A DNA stretch of 64,000 nt. Source: Capra hircus. Taxonomy: Eukaryota; Chordata; Mammalia; Artiodactyla; Bovidae. The position numbers and the translations under genes were made by a program. The notes under the pieces are model-generated. The model made no database searches. It saw nothing but the letters and a program-made list of their open reading frames with translations, and was not told the origin of the DNA. Positions 11,497-23,373 of this stretch are shown piece after piece. The DNA lies in contig NC_030821.1 of the NCBI RefSeq assembly GCF_001704415.2, positions 40,655,210 through 40,719,209 of the forward strand. The letters run 5' to 3'. Position 1 is the first letter of the stretch. Each line of letters starts with the position of its first letter.

Positions 11497-11714
11497 TTCA
11501 CCAACCCTTATCATTCTTCTCTACTTGACCTTATAAATCTGATCATGTTTATGTGTTATTCCCCGGCATACCACTTAGTTCCTTCTACAATTTCAATACT
11601 TTTTTTTGATAACCCCAACAATTTTACACCTAAAATCAACGTATCGAAATTAGACAACAGACTGAGTCAGAAATCTGAAAATATTCTTAACCCTTCTTTC
11701 TATTTTATCTCACA
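11497..11714. other. No recognised feature
   Basis: Short AT-rich stretch. A frame open from 11545 to 11880 runs through it into repeats and looks fortuitous. Confidence 0.45.
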
Positions 11715-11844
11715 TAGTGTTTTAGTTACCCATTATTGCATAACAATCACCCCAAAATGTTATCAGTTTAAAACAGTAAATATTCTATTGTATATCTCAA
11801 CTGAACATGTGATAATTCAGGAATGTGAAACTTTTTCTTGCTGC
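11715..11844. mobile_element. Ancient mammalian repeat, left part (split by an LTR)
   Basis: It has the widespread mammalian phrase order tattgcataacaa ... caccccaaa ... gtttaaaacagtaa. The homologous remainder seems to resume after 12183, so the LTR between them inserted into this older repeat. The family is not assigned. Confidence 0.4.
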
Positions 11845-12183
11845 TGTAGGATAAATATTTGTGTCCCTGTAAGTCCATAGGTTAAAACTTCATGGCCAAT
11901 GGGAAGACATTAGGAAGTGGGGCCTTTTGGAGGTGGTTAAATCATGAAGTCAGAGCACTCTTAAACGTGATAAAGAGAGCCTAGAAAGCCCCTTCACCCC
12001 TTTGATCGTGTGAGGTTAGAGCAGAAATATAACTGGCTAGGAAGTGAGCTCTCAGCCGGACACCGATGTACTAGTGCTTTGATCTTGGACTTTCAGCCTC
12101 CAGAGCCATGAGAAATATGTTTGCTGATTATCACTTGCCTAGTTTATGATATAATTGTTATAGCAGCCCAATGGACTAAGACA
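11845..12183 (+). mobile_element. MLT1-type (ERVL-MaLR) solo LTR
   Basis: Starts tgtaggataaatatttgtgt and ends cagcccaatggactaagaca, the TG...CA ends of MLT1-like LTRs. Inside are the hallmark phrases gaagtggggccttttgg, gatcttggactttcagcc and cagagccatgagaaata. About 340 bp, heavily mutated, with no internal retroviral sequence next to it. Confidence 0.75.
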
Positions 12184-12500
12184 TCTGTTCATGCAGCATA
12201 GACTAAGTTATTATTCAGCTGTGAAATGGGCTGCCTAGGGGATGTGGGATGGCTTCATTCACCTGATTGGTACCCCAGAGTGAATGATTTCAAAGCCAGG
12301 CTCAGGTGGAATTATGTATCAGAAATTTACATCTGATGATGATTTAGCATTTCCATAGAGGGTGTTCCAGGGGTGAGGCAATGGAAGTTACCCATATCTT
12401 GAAGCTTGTATTTGAAAAAGACACAGTGTCACTTCTAATGCCTTCTTCCAGTCACACAAGTAACATGAAACAGCCCAGGATTCAAGAATATGTCTCAGTG
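12184..12500. mobile_element. Ancient mammalian repeat, right part
   Basis: It continues the pattern cut at 11844. The phrase acacagtgtcacttctaatgcc ... cagtcacacaagtaac resembles the closing part of a common old mammalian repeat. Assignment is by remembered pattern only. Confidence 0.35.
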
Positions 12501-12576
12501 AAAGTGGGGAACTTGTGGCCATTCTAATCTACTATATACATTTCAACTCATTTACTTTTAGAAATTCTTTATCCTT

Positions 12577-12795
12577 GCTGTTGCTGCTAAGTTGCTTCAT
12601 TTGTGTCCAGCTCTTTTGTGACACCATGGACTGTAACCCGCCAGGCTCCTCTGTCCACCGGATTCTCCAGGGCTCTGGAGTGGGTTGCTGTGCCCTCCTG
12701 CAGGGATCTTTCTGACCCAGGGATCAAACCATATCTCTTACATCTCTTGCGCTGGCAGGCAGTTTCATTACCACTAGAGCTGTCTGGGAAGTCTA
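12577..12795 (-). mobile_element. Bov-tA SINE
   Basis: In reverse: gctgctaag 3' end, then the Bov-A body (atggactgtaacccgccagg, ggattctccag), then the tRNA-like head ending gctgtctgggaag. Flanked by a possible 7 bp TSD, tatcctt, at 12570-12576 and 12796-12802. Confidence 0.9.
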
Positions 12796-12943
12796 TATCC
12801 TTATGGTTCCTCAAATTTATTTATTCCATTTATCCCCACTGCTGCATTCTTACTCAGCTTTTCAGAATCTACATTTAATGAAGCTAAATTGTAATCAAGG
12901 TAACCTTGCTGAAACCATTCAACAGTTATTCATCACTAACGGA

Positions 12944-13022
12944 GAAATGAAGGGCAGGGAGGCCTGGCATGCTGCAGTCCACAGGGTCTTAAAGAGTTGG
13001 ACACAACAGGGAAACTGAACAA
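12944..13022 (+). mobile_element. BovB 3'-end fragment
   Basis: The phrase gggaggcctggcatgctgca ... agagttggacacaac is the last ~80 bp of BovB in sense orientation, ending in gaaactgaac. This is an extreme 5' truncation. Confidence 0.8.
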
Positions 13023-13125
13023 CAGTGGAGAAATACCAAAACTTTCAGCAAATCATATCACTTCCTCTATAATCTCACTAGTTACCCAATGCTATTTCTT
13101 AACTTGTCAAACATTTTCCTAGCTT

Positions 13126-13241
13126 GAAGTGAAGTGAAGTTGCTCAGTCACGTCCAATTCTTTGTGACCCTGTGGACTGTAGCCCACCAGGTTCCTCCAT
13201 CCATGGGGTTCTCCAGGCAAGAATACTAGAGTGGGTTGCCA
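13126..13241 (-). mobile_element. Bov-A monomer fragment
   Basis: Reverse Bov-A sequence (tgctcagtcacgtcc ... gttctccaggcaagaatac) stopping at gggttgccattt. The tRNA-like head is missing. An A-rich run follows at 13242-13261. Confidence 0.85.
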
Positions 13242-13445
13242 TTTAAAAAACAAAAAAAAACCCACATCTATTTAGAATTTAAAGAAGACAACAATTTATT
13301 CCAACTTATCTATGCTTACCTTTCAAAACTTTGTTCTATTATGAGTCATTTGAACCCTTTACTGAAAACTTCCAATTCTAAAGAAAATTTGACTACACTC
13401 TTGTTTGTAGTGCAGTCACTGTGTGTGTATGCTTGCTGGCATAAT

Positions 13446-13638
13446 CAATTCAGTCATCTCTGATTCTTTGTGACCCCATGGACTGTAGCCCAGCAGGCCC
13501 CTCTGGCCATGGGATTCTCCAGGCAAGAATACTGGAGCGGGCTGCATGCCCTCCTTCCTGATCTAGGGACTGAACTCTTATGTCACCTGTATTGGCAGGT
13601 GGGTTTTTTTTTTTTTTTAATCACTACCCTCACGTGGG
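13446..13638 (-). mobile_element. Bov-tA SINE with an internal poly(T) expansion
   Basis: Reverse Bov-A body (gaccccatggactgtagccc, ctccaggcaagaatactgg) and reverse tRNA-like head (ctgtattggcaggtggg). The head is interrupted by a run of about 15 T residues at 13604-13618 before tcactaccctcacgtggg. Confidence 0.85.
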
Positions 13639-13743
13639 TTTATTGTAAATATTTCTATCATCTTGATTTATTTGCATTTATCTTTATGTATTTTTTAGTC
13701 TTTAATCTCATTGAAAGAAGGTACTATGTTGTTATATTTTCCA

Positions 13744-14350
13744 TTCAGTTCAGTTCAGTCACTCAGTTGTGTCCGACTCTTTGCGACCCCATGAATTGCA
13801 GCACACCAGCACTCCCTGTCAATCACCAACTCCTGGAGTTCATTCAAACTCATGTCCATCGAGTCAGTGATGCCATCCAGACATCTTATCCTCTGTCGTC
13901 CCCTTCTCCTCCTGCCCCCAATCACTCCCAGCATCAGGATCTTTTCCAGTGAGTCAACTCTTTGCATGAGGTGGCTAAAGTACTGGAGTTTCAGCTTCAG
14001 CATCAGTCCCTCCAATGAACACCCAGGACTGATCACCTTTAAGATGGACTGGTTGGATCTCCTTGCAGTCCAAGGGACTCTCAAGAGTCTTCTCCAGCAC
14101 CACAGTTCAAAAGCATCAATCCTTCGGTGCTCAGCTTTCTTCACAGTCCAACTCTCACATCCATACATGACCACTGGAAAAACCATAGCCTTGACTAGAC
14201 GGACCTTTGTTGGCAAAGTAATATCTCTGTTTTTCAATAGGCTATCTAGGTTGGTCATAACTTTCCTTCCAAGAGTAAGAGTCTTTTAATTTCATGGCTG
14301 CAATCACCATCTGCAGTGATTTTGGAGCCCAACAAAATAAAGTCTGATAC
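13744..14350 (-). mobile_element. BovB 3' fragment
   Basis: The (TTCAG)n end at 13744 is followed by an almost unbroken minus-strand frame (14258-13755). This frame encodes the BovB C-terminus (MTNLDSLLKNRDITLPTKV, MYGCESWTVKK, WTARRSNQSILK) and ends in SRTQLSD. It is truncated in the SDFI...KITAD region at about 14350. It is one of the better-preserved BovB tails here. Confidence 0.95.
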
Positions 14351-15419
14351 TATTATATCTTAGGTACATTTATAATCCCTTGTCTGGTATGGATTCCTTT
14401 GTCAATGCCTAAAAATTGGTAATTAGATAAATAGACACAGATGATGACTAGCCATTTCCTTCCTTTAAGCTGACTCAAGCAAATATGTTATCAGGAAGCA
14501 AACAAAAGTGGAGGAGAGAAAAAGTAAACCACAAAAATTAGGGCTTCAAAAAAGAATGAAAAGTTCAAGGCAAACTATAAGACTTGGGCTGAAATATTGA
14601 CTCCAGAATGTGAATAGGAATGAATAAAAATTTAAACTTCTGGAAGAATGAGGCTTTCTGGCAACAACTAATGTGAATGCAGTACTTTTTGCTCAACTCG
14701 AGTTACTGACATAACTCAAGTTATACAGAGAACTACGTAAGTATATGGTTGTATTCTTTGTACACAAAAGAACAACCCAAGTTAATCTAATTGATTGTTA
14801 CTTTTTTAGTTTCAGATAACAAGCACTTCCATTCTAAGAAGTTTAGATAAAAGGTAGAATGAATTGTACCCTATATCTCAGGGATAAAGAAAAGGGTAGA
14901 TCAGCCCCGAGGACAACTTGGAACCAAGGGGTTGAAAATGACCAGAACTCTACTCTCTTTTTCTGTCTCTTAAAATGTATTCCTTTGCAGGTTGTCTCCA
15001 TTTTATCTGGCCAACTCCTCTGTTAGGTAGGAAGTAGGGCCGCTAAGAGAACCCCAGCTTTCTTTTTGATTATATCACCACCCAGAAGATGTTAGAAGTT
15101 TTGTGGTTGTTGTTTGTCTGCTTCAGTGCTAAATTCAAACATCCTGAAACACATCAATAGGTGCAAATAAGGACAAGTGGTCATGTCAAAGCAATCAACA
15201 GTTGAGGCGAGAGAAATATGTTTCGCACAGCTTAGTGCAGGCGCCAACTTTGAATCAATCATTAATGGGAGGGAAGGCTAGTCTTTTATACAAAGATAGC
15301 AATTCTCATTGAAATTATTATATATAGTTGAAATAAGGAAGAAAGTCTTTTCACAAAATGAAAATTATTATAGAAAGACTGATTTGCATTATATACTTTA
15401 TGATGAAATTTCTTTGACT
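14351..15419. other. Unique sequence, nothing recognised
   Basis: About 1.1 kb of mixed composition with no named repeat, convincing frame or RNA gene. Confidence 0.5.
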
Positions 15420-15720
15420 GTTAATAACAATGACACAAAATAACAATGATTTCAAAGAAATAAGACTTTTTCCCTCTCCTTCATAACAAAGTTATGTGCT
15501 GGCATCATATTGTCATTCCATAGTGACCTTGATGATCTAGGCTCCTCACATCTTTCTCTTCTTGCATCCTTATCCTATGGTTTCCATTTGCAACCTCTCT
15601 TTGTTCTCACAAGACGATTGCTGGAGCTCCAGTAGTCATACATGTGATTTATGTATAATGAAGGGAGACATTAGCAAGAGTAAAAAAAGGGATGTGTAAT
15701 TAGAGACACATTTAGGATCA
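15420..15720. mobile_element. Probable ancient mammalian repeat
   Basis: The phrases tgatctaggctcctcacatc and gctggagctccagtagtca resemble a common old mammalian repeat. The call is weak and no family is assigned. Confidence 0.3.
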
Positions 15721-15783
15721 TTCACAGAAGTCATACTCAAAGCTAGTAATTTTTTGCTGGGCTACCTTCTAAAACTTTCAGGA

Positions 15784-15894
15784 GGGAATTCCCTTGTGGT
15801 CAAATGGTTAGGACTCACACTTTCACTTCCAGGCCCAGGTTCGATTCCTGGTTGGAAAACTGACATATTGCAAAATAAAATAAAATAAAATAAT
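15784..15894 (+). mobile_element. CHR-1-like SINE
   Basis: Short SINE with head gggaattcccttgtggtcaaa ... ggttcgattcctggttgg (B-box-like) and an (AAAAT)n tail. The flanking TSDs differ by a 1 bp indel: aaaactttcagga at 15771-15783 and aaaatttcagga at 15895-15906. Confidence 0.85.
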
Positions 15895-15925
15895 AAAATT
15901 TCAGGAATCCATTATAAAAAGAACT

Positions 15926-17005
15926 CAGTTCAGTTCAATTCAGTTGCTCACTCATGTCCAACTCTTTGCGACCCCATGAATCACAGCATGCCAAGCCTCC
16001 CTGTCCATCATCAACTCCTGGAGTTCACTCAGACTCATGTCCATCGAGTCGGTGATGCCATCCAGCCATCTCATTCTGGGTCGTCCCCTTCTTCTCCTGC
16101 CCCTAATCCCCCCCAGCATCAGAGTCTTTTCCAATGAGTCAACTCTTCGCATGAGGTGGCCAAAGTACTGGTGTTTCAGCTTTAGCATCAGTCCTTCCAA
16201 AGAACACCCAGGGCTGATCTCCTTCAGAATGGACTGGTTGGATCTCCTTGCAGTCCAAAGGACTCTCAAGAGTCTTATCCAACACCACATTTCAAAAGCA
16301 TCAGTTCTTCGGCGCTCAGCTTTCATCACAGTCCAACTCTCACATTCATACATTACCACTGGAAAAACCATAGCCTTGACTAGACGGACCTTAGTCGGTA
16401 AAGTAATGTTTCTGCTTTTGAATATGCTATCTAGGTTGGTCATAACTTTTCTTCCAAGGAGTAAGTGTCTTTTAATTTCATGGCTGCAATCACCATCTGC
16501 AGTGATTTTGGAGCCCCCAAAAATAAAGTCTGACACTTGTTTCCACTGTTTCCCCATCTATTTACCATGAAGTGATGGGACCAGATGCCATGATCTTCAT
16601 TTTCTGACTGTTGAGCTTTAAGCCAACTTTTTCACTCTCCTCTTTCACTTTCATCAAGAGGCTTTTTAGTTCCTCTTCACTTTCTGCCATAAGGGTGTTG
16701 TCATCTGCATATCTTATTGGTTATTGATATTTCTCCTGGCAATCTTGATTCCAGCTTGTGCTTCTTCCAGCCCATGTTTCTCATGATGTACCCTGCATGT
16801 AAGTTAAATAAGCAGGGTGACAATATACAGCCTTGACATACTCCTTTTCCTATTTGGAACCAGTCTGTTCCATGTCCAGTTCTAACTGCTGCTTCCTGAC
16901 CTGCATACAGGTCTCTCAAGAGGCAGGTCAGGTGGTCTGGTATTCCCATCTCTTTCAGAATGTTCCACAGTTTATTGTGATCCACACAGTCAAAGGCTTT
17001 GGCAT
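15926..17005 (-). mobile_element. BovB 3' fragment, ~1.1 kb
   Basis: Runs from the TTCAG array through the C-terminal domain (minus-strand frame 16557-15952) to the RT palm and fingers (17084-16701, with AFDCVDHNKLWNILKEMGIPD). The YADDT region is damaged at about 16700-16725. TSD aaagaact lies at 15918-15925 and 17006-17013, so the 5' end is truncated at 17005. Confidence 0.95.
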
Positions 17006-17013
17006 AAAGAACT

Positions 17014-17704
17014 ACATATGATATTACGTAAGCAACTAGCAATCTCTGCCACAGAGATTCTAGTTCTCTGATAAGATTCAGCACAGGCCTTAGAACATAT
17101 AACTATCTCAAGAAGTAAAACATGGATTAGAGGTAAATTTTAAGTGTATGTGAAAATAAGCCACAAATTAAACTATAAATCCAAGGTCTTTATTATTTGT
17201 TATTCTAAAATATGTCATAGTCTGTGTCTGGTACTTGCCCTGGTTCTTAGGATAAGTGAATAAAATCAGCATCCCCTACTATTGGCAAACTATCAGTGGT
17301 CCATGATCATGAACATGTGTATATGTGCAAGAAAGGCTAAATATCAAGAGAGCTATAGATAAAGTTGATTTTCCAATTTTATTCATTCAATGCTTTTTAT
17401 GAAGATGGAGGCAAACTACCCTGAAATTTCTATATTTTCTCTTTCAATAAAGGAAGGAAAAGCTACATGAAACATGACTGGTTTTTGTGGCAACAAGCAT
17501 GTTTTTCTTTTGGCTCTTACTTTGTGTTCTTTCAGAGATACAAAGAATTTATAAACATTTCCAAATGTCTTGCAAGTACTGTAACTAGGTGATGAAATTT
17601 GAAGTTACCAGTAAGAAAGAAATTTTGCACATGCAATAGTCTTTAAAAGTAATGGTTAAAAATAAATATTTTGGATACAAAGGTGATCAAACTTTTCTGG
17701 TTTA
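17014..17704. other. Unique AT-rich sequence
   Basis: Nothing recognised beyond short A/T runs. Confidence 0.5.
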
Positions 17705-17942
17705 TTATTACTTGATCCTGGATATTTGTTGGGAGGTTTTTGATGACTGATTCAGTCTCCTTAATCTACTCAGATCTTCATTACCTTCTTGAAAAGATAC
17801 AGCCTTGGATGATTGTATGGTTCTAAGAATTTTTCATTTGTTCCAGGATGTCTAGTGTGGTCATGTTTGATTGTTCATAGTAGTCTCTTATGATATTTTG
17901 CATTTCTGAAGTGTTGGTTGTAATATATCCTCTTTCATTTTC
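17705..17942 (-). mobile_element. Old L1 ORF2 fragment (part 1)
   Basis: Antisense L1 ORF2 in the region just upstream of the RT core (gggaggtttttgatgactgattcagtctcc-like phrase, then tgttcatagtagtctcttatga). Too diverged to translate. Interrupted by a SINE at 17943. Confidence 0.7.
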
Positions 17943-18065
17943 AGGCAAGAATACCAGAGTGGGTAGCCATTCCCTTGTCCAGGGGACCTTCCCGACCCAG
18001 AGATTGAACCCAGGTCTCCTGCATTGCAGGCAGATTGTTTGTCATCTGAGCTACCAGGGAAGCCC
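17943..18065 (-). mobile_element. Truncated Bov-tA SINE inside L1
   Basis: Reverse Bov-A (aggcaagaataccagagtgg) and tRNA-like head (gattgaacccaggtctcctgc ... gctaccagggaagcccc). The 3' half of the SINE is missing. It splits an old L1. Confidence 0.88.
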
Positions 18066-18190
18066 CACATATATTAAGCTCGTTGATCTCATCTATTATA
18101 TTTTAATATCTATTTCATTTATTTATCCTTCTACTAACTTTGGGTTTTGTTATTTTTTTCTAATTTCTGAAGAGAAGAGAAATTAGAATT
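18066..18190 (-). mobile_element. Old L1 ORF2 fragment (part 2)
   Basis: Continuation of the L1 after the SINE (cgttgatctcatctattata ... ctaactttgggttttgtta). The order and strand match part 1. Confidence 0.6.
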
Positions 18191-18754
18191 TACTTGCTGA
18201 TAATGTCACCATCCTATAAAGCTTTCTAAATAATGAGATTAGTTATTTCAAAATTATTCATTGCTGAAAAGAGTCCAAGGTCTGCTGAAATGCCCTTCAC
18301 CAACAGAAGACTCAGCATTCCTGATGTTCATTCAAACTACCCATAATGATTAATTTGCCAAATAACTAGACAGAGGAAGACAGAGGTCTTCAAGTTGCAG
18401 GTTACATTCACATATTTTGCAAACAATCAGGGATCAGAAAAGTACATTTTCTGACAGGAATGTTTCAACTTAGAACCAATGCATTCCACTACAGGGAATG
18501 AAGAGAAAGGATTCCTACAGTTATTCTTTCATGAGTAAATTGGTACCAAATACAAGAAACAAATTGGCATGCATGGTGACAAAAGGAGTGAAAAATAGTT
18601 CCTTCTGCCGCATTCATATACCAAAAGATTTACTTGGATTTATTTCTTTTACTTATGGATTAACAGAATTGACCTCAGATTCAACTCTAGCAGAAAGAGT
18701 AAGGGAGACATGTGTGAAGCTTTATTTATAAATATCAGTGTATTTCTGGAGATG

Positions 18755-18756
<2 letters not shown>
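18191..18756. other. Unique sequence
   Basis: Nothing recognised. A 77-codon frame at 18498-18731 has no family features. Confidence 0.5.

Positions 18757-18791
<35 letters not shown>
18757..18791. repeat. (GT)n microsatellite
   Basis: Uninterrupted GT dinucleotide run of about 17 units. It makes a fake Thr-His or Cys-Val repeat protein in the overlapping frames. Confidence 0.98.
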
Positions 18792-18794
<3 letters not shown>

Positions 18795-19187
18795 ACATCA
18801 TATATGGTTCTCTACATGGATGCAATAGCAAAATACATTGCATGGAAAAAAGTAAGAATATCATTCCTTTCTCACTCAGTGCAGCTGTAGAACCTGGACA
18901 GAATGCTTAGAGAAGCTATTTGAAAATTCTGAAAAGGAAATAGAAGCCAGCAGACTGTAGAGGCAGCATAGAATTCAAAATCATATCAGAATGGCAGTGG
19001 GTTTGCTATTTTTTCCTTTCAATATTCTTCAGATTGGACTACCAGGCTTTCCCATGGCATTTTTGTCCTGGGTGTCTTTAAGATTCTATATCTGTGAAAG
19101 AGAGAAACCTTCCTTCCAACTGAAGGAATTGTGGCTCCAAGAGTATAGTGCATAGCTCTAGTGTTTTTCTTTCTCTTTCTAGTTTCT
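18792..19187. other. Unique sequence
   Basis: Nothing recognised between the GT array and the next SINE. Confidence 0.45.
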
Positions 19188-19398
19188 TGCTGCTGCTGCT
19201 GCTGCAAGTACTCACCATGTCTGACCCTTTGCAACCCCATGGGCTGTAGCCTGCCAGGCTCCTCTGTCCATGGGATTTCTCAGGCAAGAATACTGGAGTG
19301 GGTTGCCATTTCCTTCTCTGTGGGATCTTCTTGGCCCAGGGATTGAACCCAGGTCTCCCACATTGCAGGTTGATTCTTTACCATCTGAGCCCATGCAC
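19188..19398 (-). mobile_element. Bov-tA SINE with (GCT)n 3' tail
   Basis: Begins with a GCT trinucleotide run (19188-19205), the reverse of the AGC tail seen on these SINEs. Then come the reverse Bov-A body and tRNA-like head (gattgaacccaggtctccc ... ttaccatctgagccc). An A-run follows at about 19414-19425. Confidence 0.9.
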
Positions 19399-19874
19399 AC
19401 AGCAGAATAATGTTAAAAAAAAAAAACCCAAAAAACTGCTTTCTGACAAGAAGACCAAAAATAGGAGCCCAGGGTCCCAGAAAATACCAGAGAAGTTACG
19501 GAGAGAGAGTAGTTTGGGAAAGTGATCCATTTGTTTTGTTTATGAGCTTCTGTACTTACTCCTATTTTGTATATTCATGAATCCAACCCTAAGGAGCATA
19601 CCATAGATGTTGAGAACTAAACTTAAGGAAAGACTGCTGCTTAGGTCAAAGACTATACACTGGGTAATGCATATGTGTGACTGATCTGAAAAGCACTGTG
19701 GACACTGACACTCCACCCCACAAAAAGGAATTGAAGTAGTGATCTGAACACAATTGGGCCAATTGCTTGCTAAAACAAAATGATCAATATCCTTTATGGG
19801 ATTTAAAGAAGATCCAGTGTCTCATAATACAATATTAAAAATGACTGGGGATAAAAATTGAACGTAATCAGTAT
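19399..19874. other. Unique sequence
   Basis: Nothing recognised. Confidence 0.45.
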
Positions 19875-20784
19875 CAGTTCAGGTCAGTTGCTCAGTCGTG
19901 TCCAAATCCTTGTGACCCCATGGAGTGCAGCACTCCAGGCCTCCCTGTCCATCACCAACTTCCAGAGTTTACCCAAACTCATGTCCATTGAGTTGGTCAT
20001 GCCATCCAACCATCTCATCCTCTGTTGTCCCCTTCTCCTCCTGCCTTCAATCTTTCCCAGCATCAGGGTCTTTTCAAATGAGTCAGTTCTTCTCATCAGG
20101 TGGCCAAAGTATTGGAGTTTCAGCTTCAACATCAGTCCTTCCAATGAACACTCAGGACTGATCTCCTTTAGGATCGACTGGTTGGATCTCCTTGCAGTCC
20201 AAGGGACTCTCAAGAGTCTTCTCCAACACCACAGTTCAAAAGCATCAATTCTTTGACACTCAGTTTTCTTTATAGTTCAACTCTCACATCCATACATGAC
20301 CACTGGAAAAACCATAGCCTTGACTAGACAGACTTTTGTTGGCAAAGTAATGTCTCTGCTTTTTAATGTTCTGTCTAGGTTGGTCATAACTTTCCTTCCA
20401 AGGAGTAAGCGTCTTTTAATTTCATGGCTGCAATCACCATCTGCAGTGATTTTGGAGCCCCCCAAAATAAAGTCAGCCACTGTTTCCACTGTTCCCCATC
20501 TATTTCCCATGAAGTCATGGGACCAGGTGCCATGATCTTCATTTTCTGAATGTTGAGCTTTAAGCCGACTTTTCACTCTCCTCTTTCACTTTCATCAAAA
20601 GGCTCTTTATTTCTTCTTCACTTTCTGCTGTAAGGGTGGTGTCATCTGTATATATTAACTAATTAATATTTCTCCTAGCATCTTGATTCCAGCTTGTGCT
20701 TCATCCATCCCAGTGTTTCTCATGATGTACTCTGCATATAAGTTAAATAAGCAAGGTGACAATATACAGCCTTGACATACTCCT
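19875..20784 (-). mobile_element. BovB 3' fragment, ~0.9 kb
   Basis: Antisense BovB from the degenerate TTCAG end through the C-terminal domain (20213-19884; 20576-20277) to the RT palm. The YADDT region at about 20640-20660 is decayed. It is truncated after the cagccttgacatactcct motif. More diverged than the copy at 13.7 kb. Confidence 0.94.
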
Positions 20785-20789
20785 CTAGT

Positions 20790-22093
20790 AAAAGACATTG
20801 AACAGATGTCAAAGCTGAGATGACAAATATGTTGAAATTACCTGGCATAGACATTAAAAAGCAGTTATTACAAAAATACTCCAGTAGGTAATGTGACCCC
20901 TTTGGAATGGATGGAAATGTAGAAATATCATTGAAGAAGTTCCAAGTATTGGAAGCCAATAGAAATATTTCAATTTAACTGTATAGTAACTGGAATAAAG
21001 TCTCTGGTTGGACTCAATAGACAAATGGAAATGACTAAGGAAAGAGTGGATTTGAAGATGTATATAATGGAAATTATCTAATTTGAACAAAACAGAAAAA
21101 AAAAATTGAAAAAAATGAAATGAACTTCAGAGACCTCTGGGGCGATATTGAAAGTTTTCACATTCATGTCTTCACAATCTCAGAAAGAAAGAAGTGTTCA
21201 GTGACAAAAAGGAAAAGAAATGAAGAGGCTGAACATTTCCAAAATTTGGTGACTGGTGTAAACCTACAGATTCAAGAAGCTCAGTGAATCAAGAAGACAT
21301 CCACTCCCAGTTACATAATAGTCAAACTACTGAAAACTGAAGACAAGAAAAGTATCTTGAAAGCAGTCAGAGGAAAATGGGACATTATTCACATGAAGGA
21401 AATGACATGAATGCCACGGAGGCCAGAATTAAGTGGACAAATATTTGCAAAGTACTTCAGCACTTTCTTTCAAGAAAGTAACTGTCCAGAATTCTATATC
21501 CTGTGAAAATATCTTTCAGGAGTGAAACAACATAAAATCATTCTCAAATGTAGAAAATCTTAGAGAATGTTATGTTCAGTAGACATGCTCTCAAGTAATT
21601 GCTTAAATATTTATTTCAGACAGAAAGATAATGCTACCAGAATCTACTTAAAATATTAGAAATGAAAGAATAACAACTGAAATAATAAGTGTACAGAAAA
21701 TAAAATGGAAGTGTCTTTTCTTTCATAGCCCTTTATTATGTGTGTTATGATTGAGAACAAAAACCATAAAATTTTCTGATGAAATTCTTTGCATATCAAT
21801 ATTTTATATAAGTACACAAAATGGGCAGAATAAAGAGATCTATATTGTGGTAAGTCTTACATGTTTCATTTGAGGTACTAAAAACATTGATTCCAAGTAG
21901 ACTGAAAAGTTAAATAATTATTGCAATCTCAAGAACAATTGTTGAAAAAATATGCAAAGTTATATTAAAAAAAACACAATAAGCACACTGAAGAGGCTCA
22001 TATAGCACAAAAGAAGGTAGAAAGGAATGAGTGAAGGGAAAACAGATGAAACAGAGAGGATAGAATTTTCAGAATGAAGAAATAAGATTAATC
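20790..22093 (+). mobile_element. Ancient L1 / HAL1-type element
   Basis: Sense orientation. The decayed phrases follow the L1M/HAL1 order: cagagacctctggggcgatattgaa, aacctacagattcaagaagctca, agtcaaactactgaaaac, tatcttgaaagcagtcagagg, gaattctatatcctg, then ttgcaatctcaagaacaa. This is the ORF1 to ORF1-3' region. The reading frame is destroyed. It is cut on the right by a retroviral LTR at 22100. Confidence 0.7.
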
Positions 22094-22599
22094 CTTTGAT
22101 GCTGGGAGCCAGCGTGAGGAACTCCGCCCATGGCAAATGTCATGAGGAAGGAGGCTTGGCATATGCAAAGGCGTGATCAAGCCTCAGGAAACCCCCTGTT
22201 CCCGAACATCTGCCCCCAAAACCAGAGTCTGTTTTATGCTCTCACCTACACCTCTGACTTTACGAGGGGTTCTCCCCCATCACCATTTCTCTTGGAGAAG
22301 GAGTAAACATGCAGCTCCAAGTCAATAAAAATTCCTGGGTGTGACAAGAGTGTTTCAACTTACAAACTCCTCTGAAGGTTATCTAGCCCGCCTGTATAGG
22401 TTCGTCTGGCCACATGTAATCATTTACAGCCTCCCAACCTGAGAGGCACGAGATGTTTTAGAGTTACTAAAGGCAAATTCTTTTGGGAAGTTAGAAATTA
22501 TTAGTATAGTGGGTTGGTTAGGAATTATATTGGTGAAGAGTTTTTCATTTGTTGTGCCAATAATTGCTGCTAATTCCCTGCCCTGAGTGTGACAAGAGT

Positions 22600-22804
22600 G
22601 AAGTTGCTCAGTCATGTCCGACTCTTTGCGACCCCATGGACTGTAACCTATCAGGCTCCTCTGTCCATGGGATTTTCCAGGCAATAGCACTGGAGCGGAT
22701 TGCCATTTCCTTCTCCAGCAGATCTTCCTGACCCAGGGATCAAACCCAGGTCTCCCGCATTGTAGACAGATGCTTTACCATCTGAGCCACCAGGGAAGTC
22801 TCAG
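22600..22804 (-). mobile_element. Bov-tA SINE inside the LTR
   Basis: Reverse Bov-A body (cagtcatgtccgactctttg, ggattttccaggcaatag) and tRNA-like head (gatcaaacccaggtctcccgc ... gagccaccagggaagtc). Probable TSD gtgacaagag/ggtgacaagg at about 22590-22599 and 22805-22815. It postdates the LTR. Confidence 0.92.
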
Positions 22805-23311
22805 GTGACAAGGTGTGACAAGGGTGTCTCAGGTCAAACCTCTCTGCTGGCAAACTAGCTTGTGTGACAGGATTATCCATACTCCTGCCACTACACACAT
22901 GATTGTTTACTACCTCTCAACCATAAACAGCACAGAGAGTGTGGAGTATTTTGAGAATCGTAATTAGCATAGGGCTTTTCTCATTGTTGAGTCAATGATT
23001 GCCACCAGGCCTCCATATCCTTAGGCACCTGGGAATATATTAATCAATGTATTTGGAATATAGAAAAGGAAATATAGTAGTTTTTAAGGTTAGCAATACT
23101 AGACTTTTTGAGTTAATGAATTTTCTTTTTTGTAATAGATCACTGTACTTTGTTATAAATCACTGTGTCCTTGCTATGTAAAAATGTAACTTTATCACTA
23201 TCTTAAGACTAAATAGATCTTAAGGGGAACATTGGTGAAAGGATTTTCATTTGTTGGGCTGATGTTTGCTGCTAAATCTCCATATTCTCTGCCCTTATAA
23301 TGAATATAACT

Positions 23312-23373
23312 AGCATATAGGAGAAATAAGTATTAACCTTTAAGCATATAGGAGAAATTAGTATTAACCTTTA
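23312..23373. repeat. 31 bp perfect-length tandem duplication in the LTR
   Basis: Two adjacent copies, 23312-23342 and 23343-23373, begin agcatataggagaaat and differ at one base. Confidence 0.95.

Noticed and set aside
18649..18910. Frames with His-Thr or Cys-Val repeats
   Set aside because: Translation of the (GT)n microsatellite on either strand.
19856..20804. attgaac repeat as the TSD of the BovB at 19875
   Set aside because: The copies are not adjacent to the element ends, so the match is probably chance.
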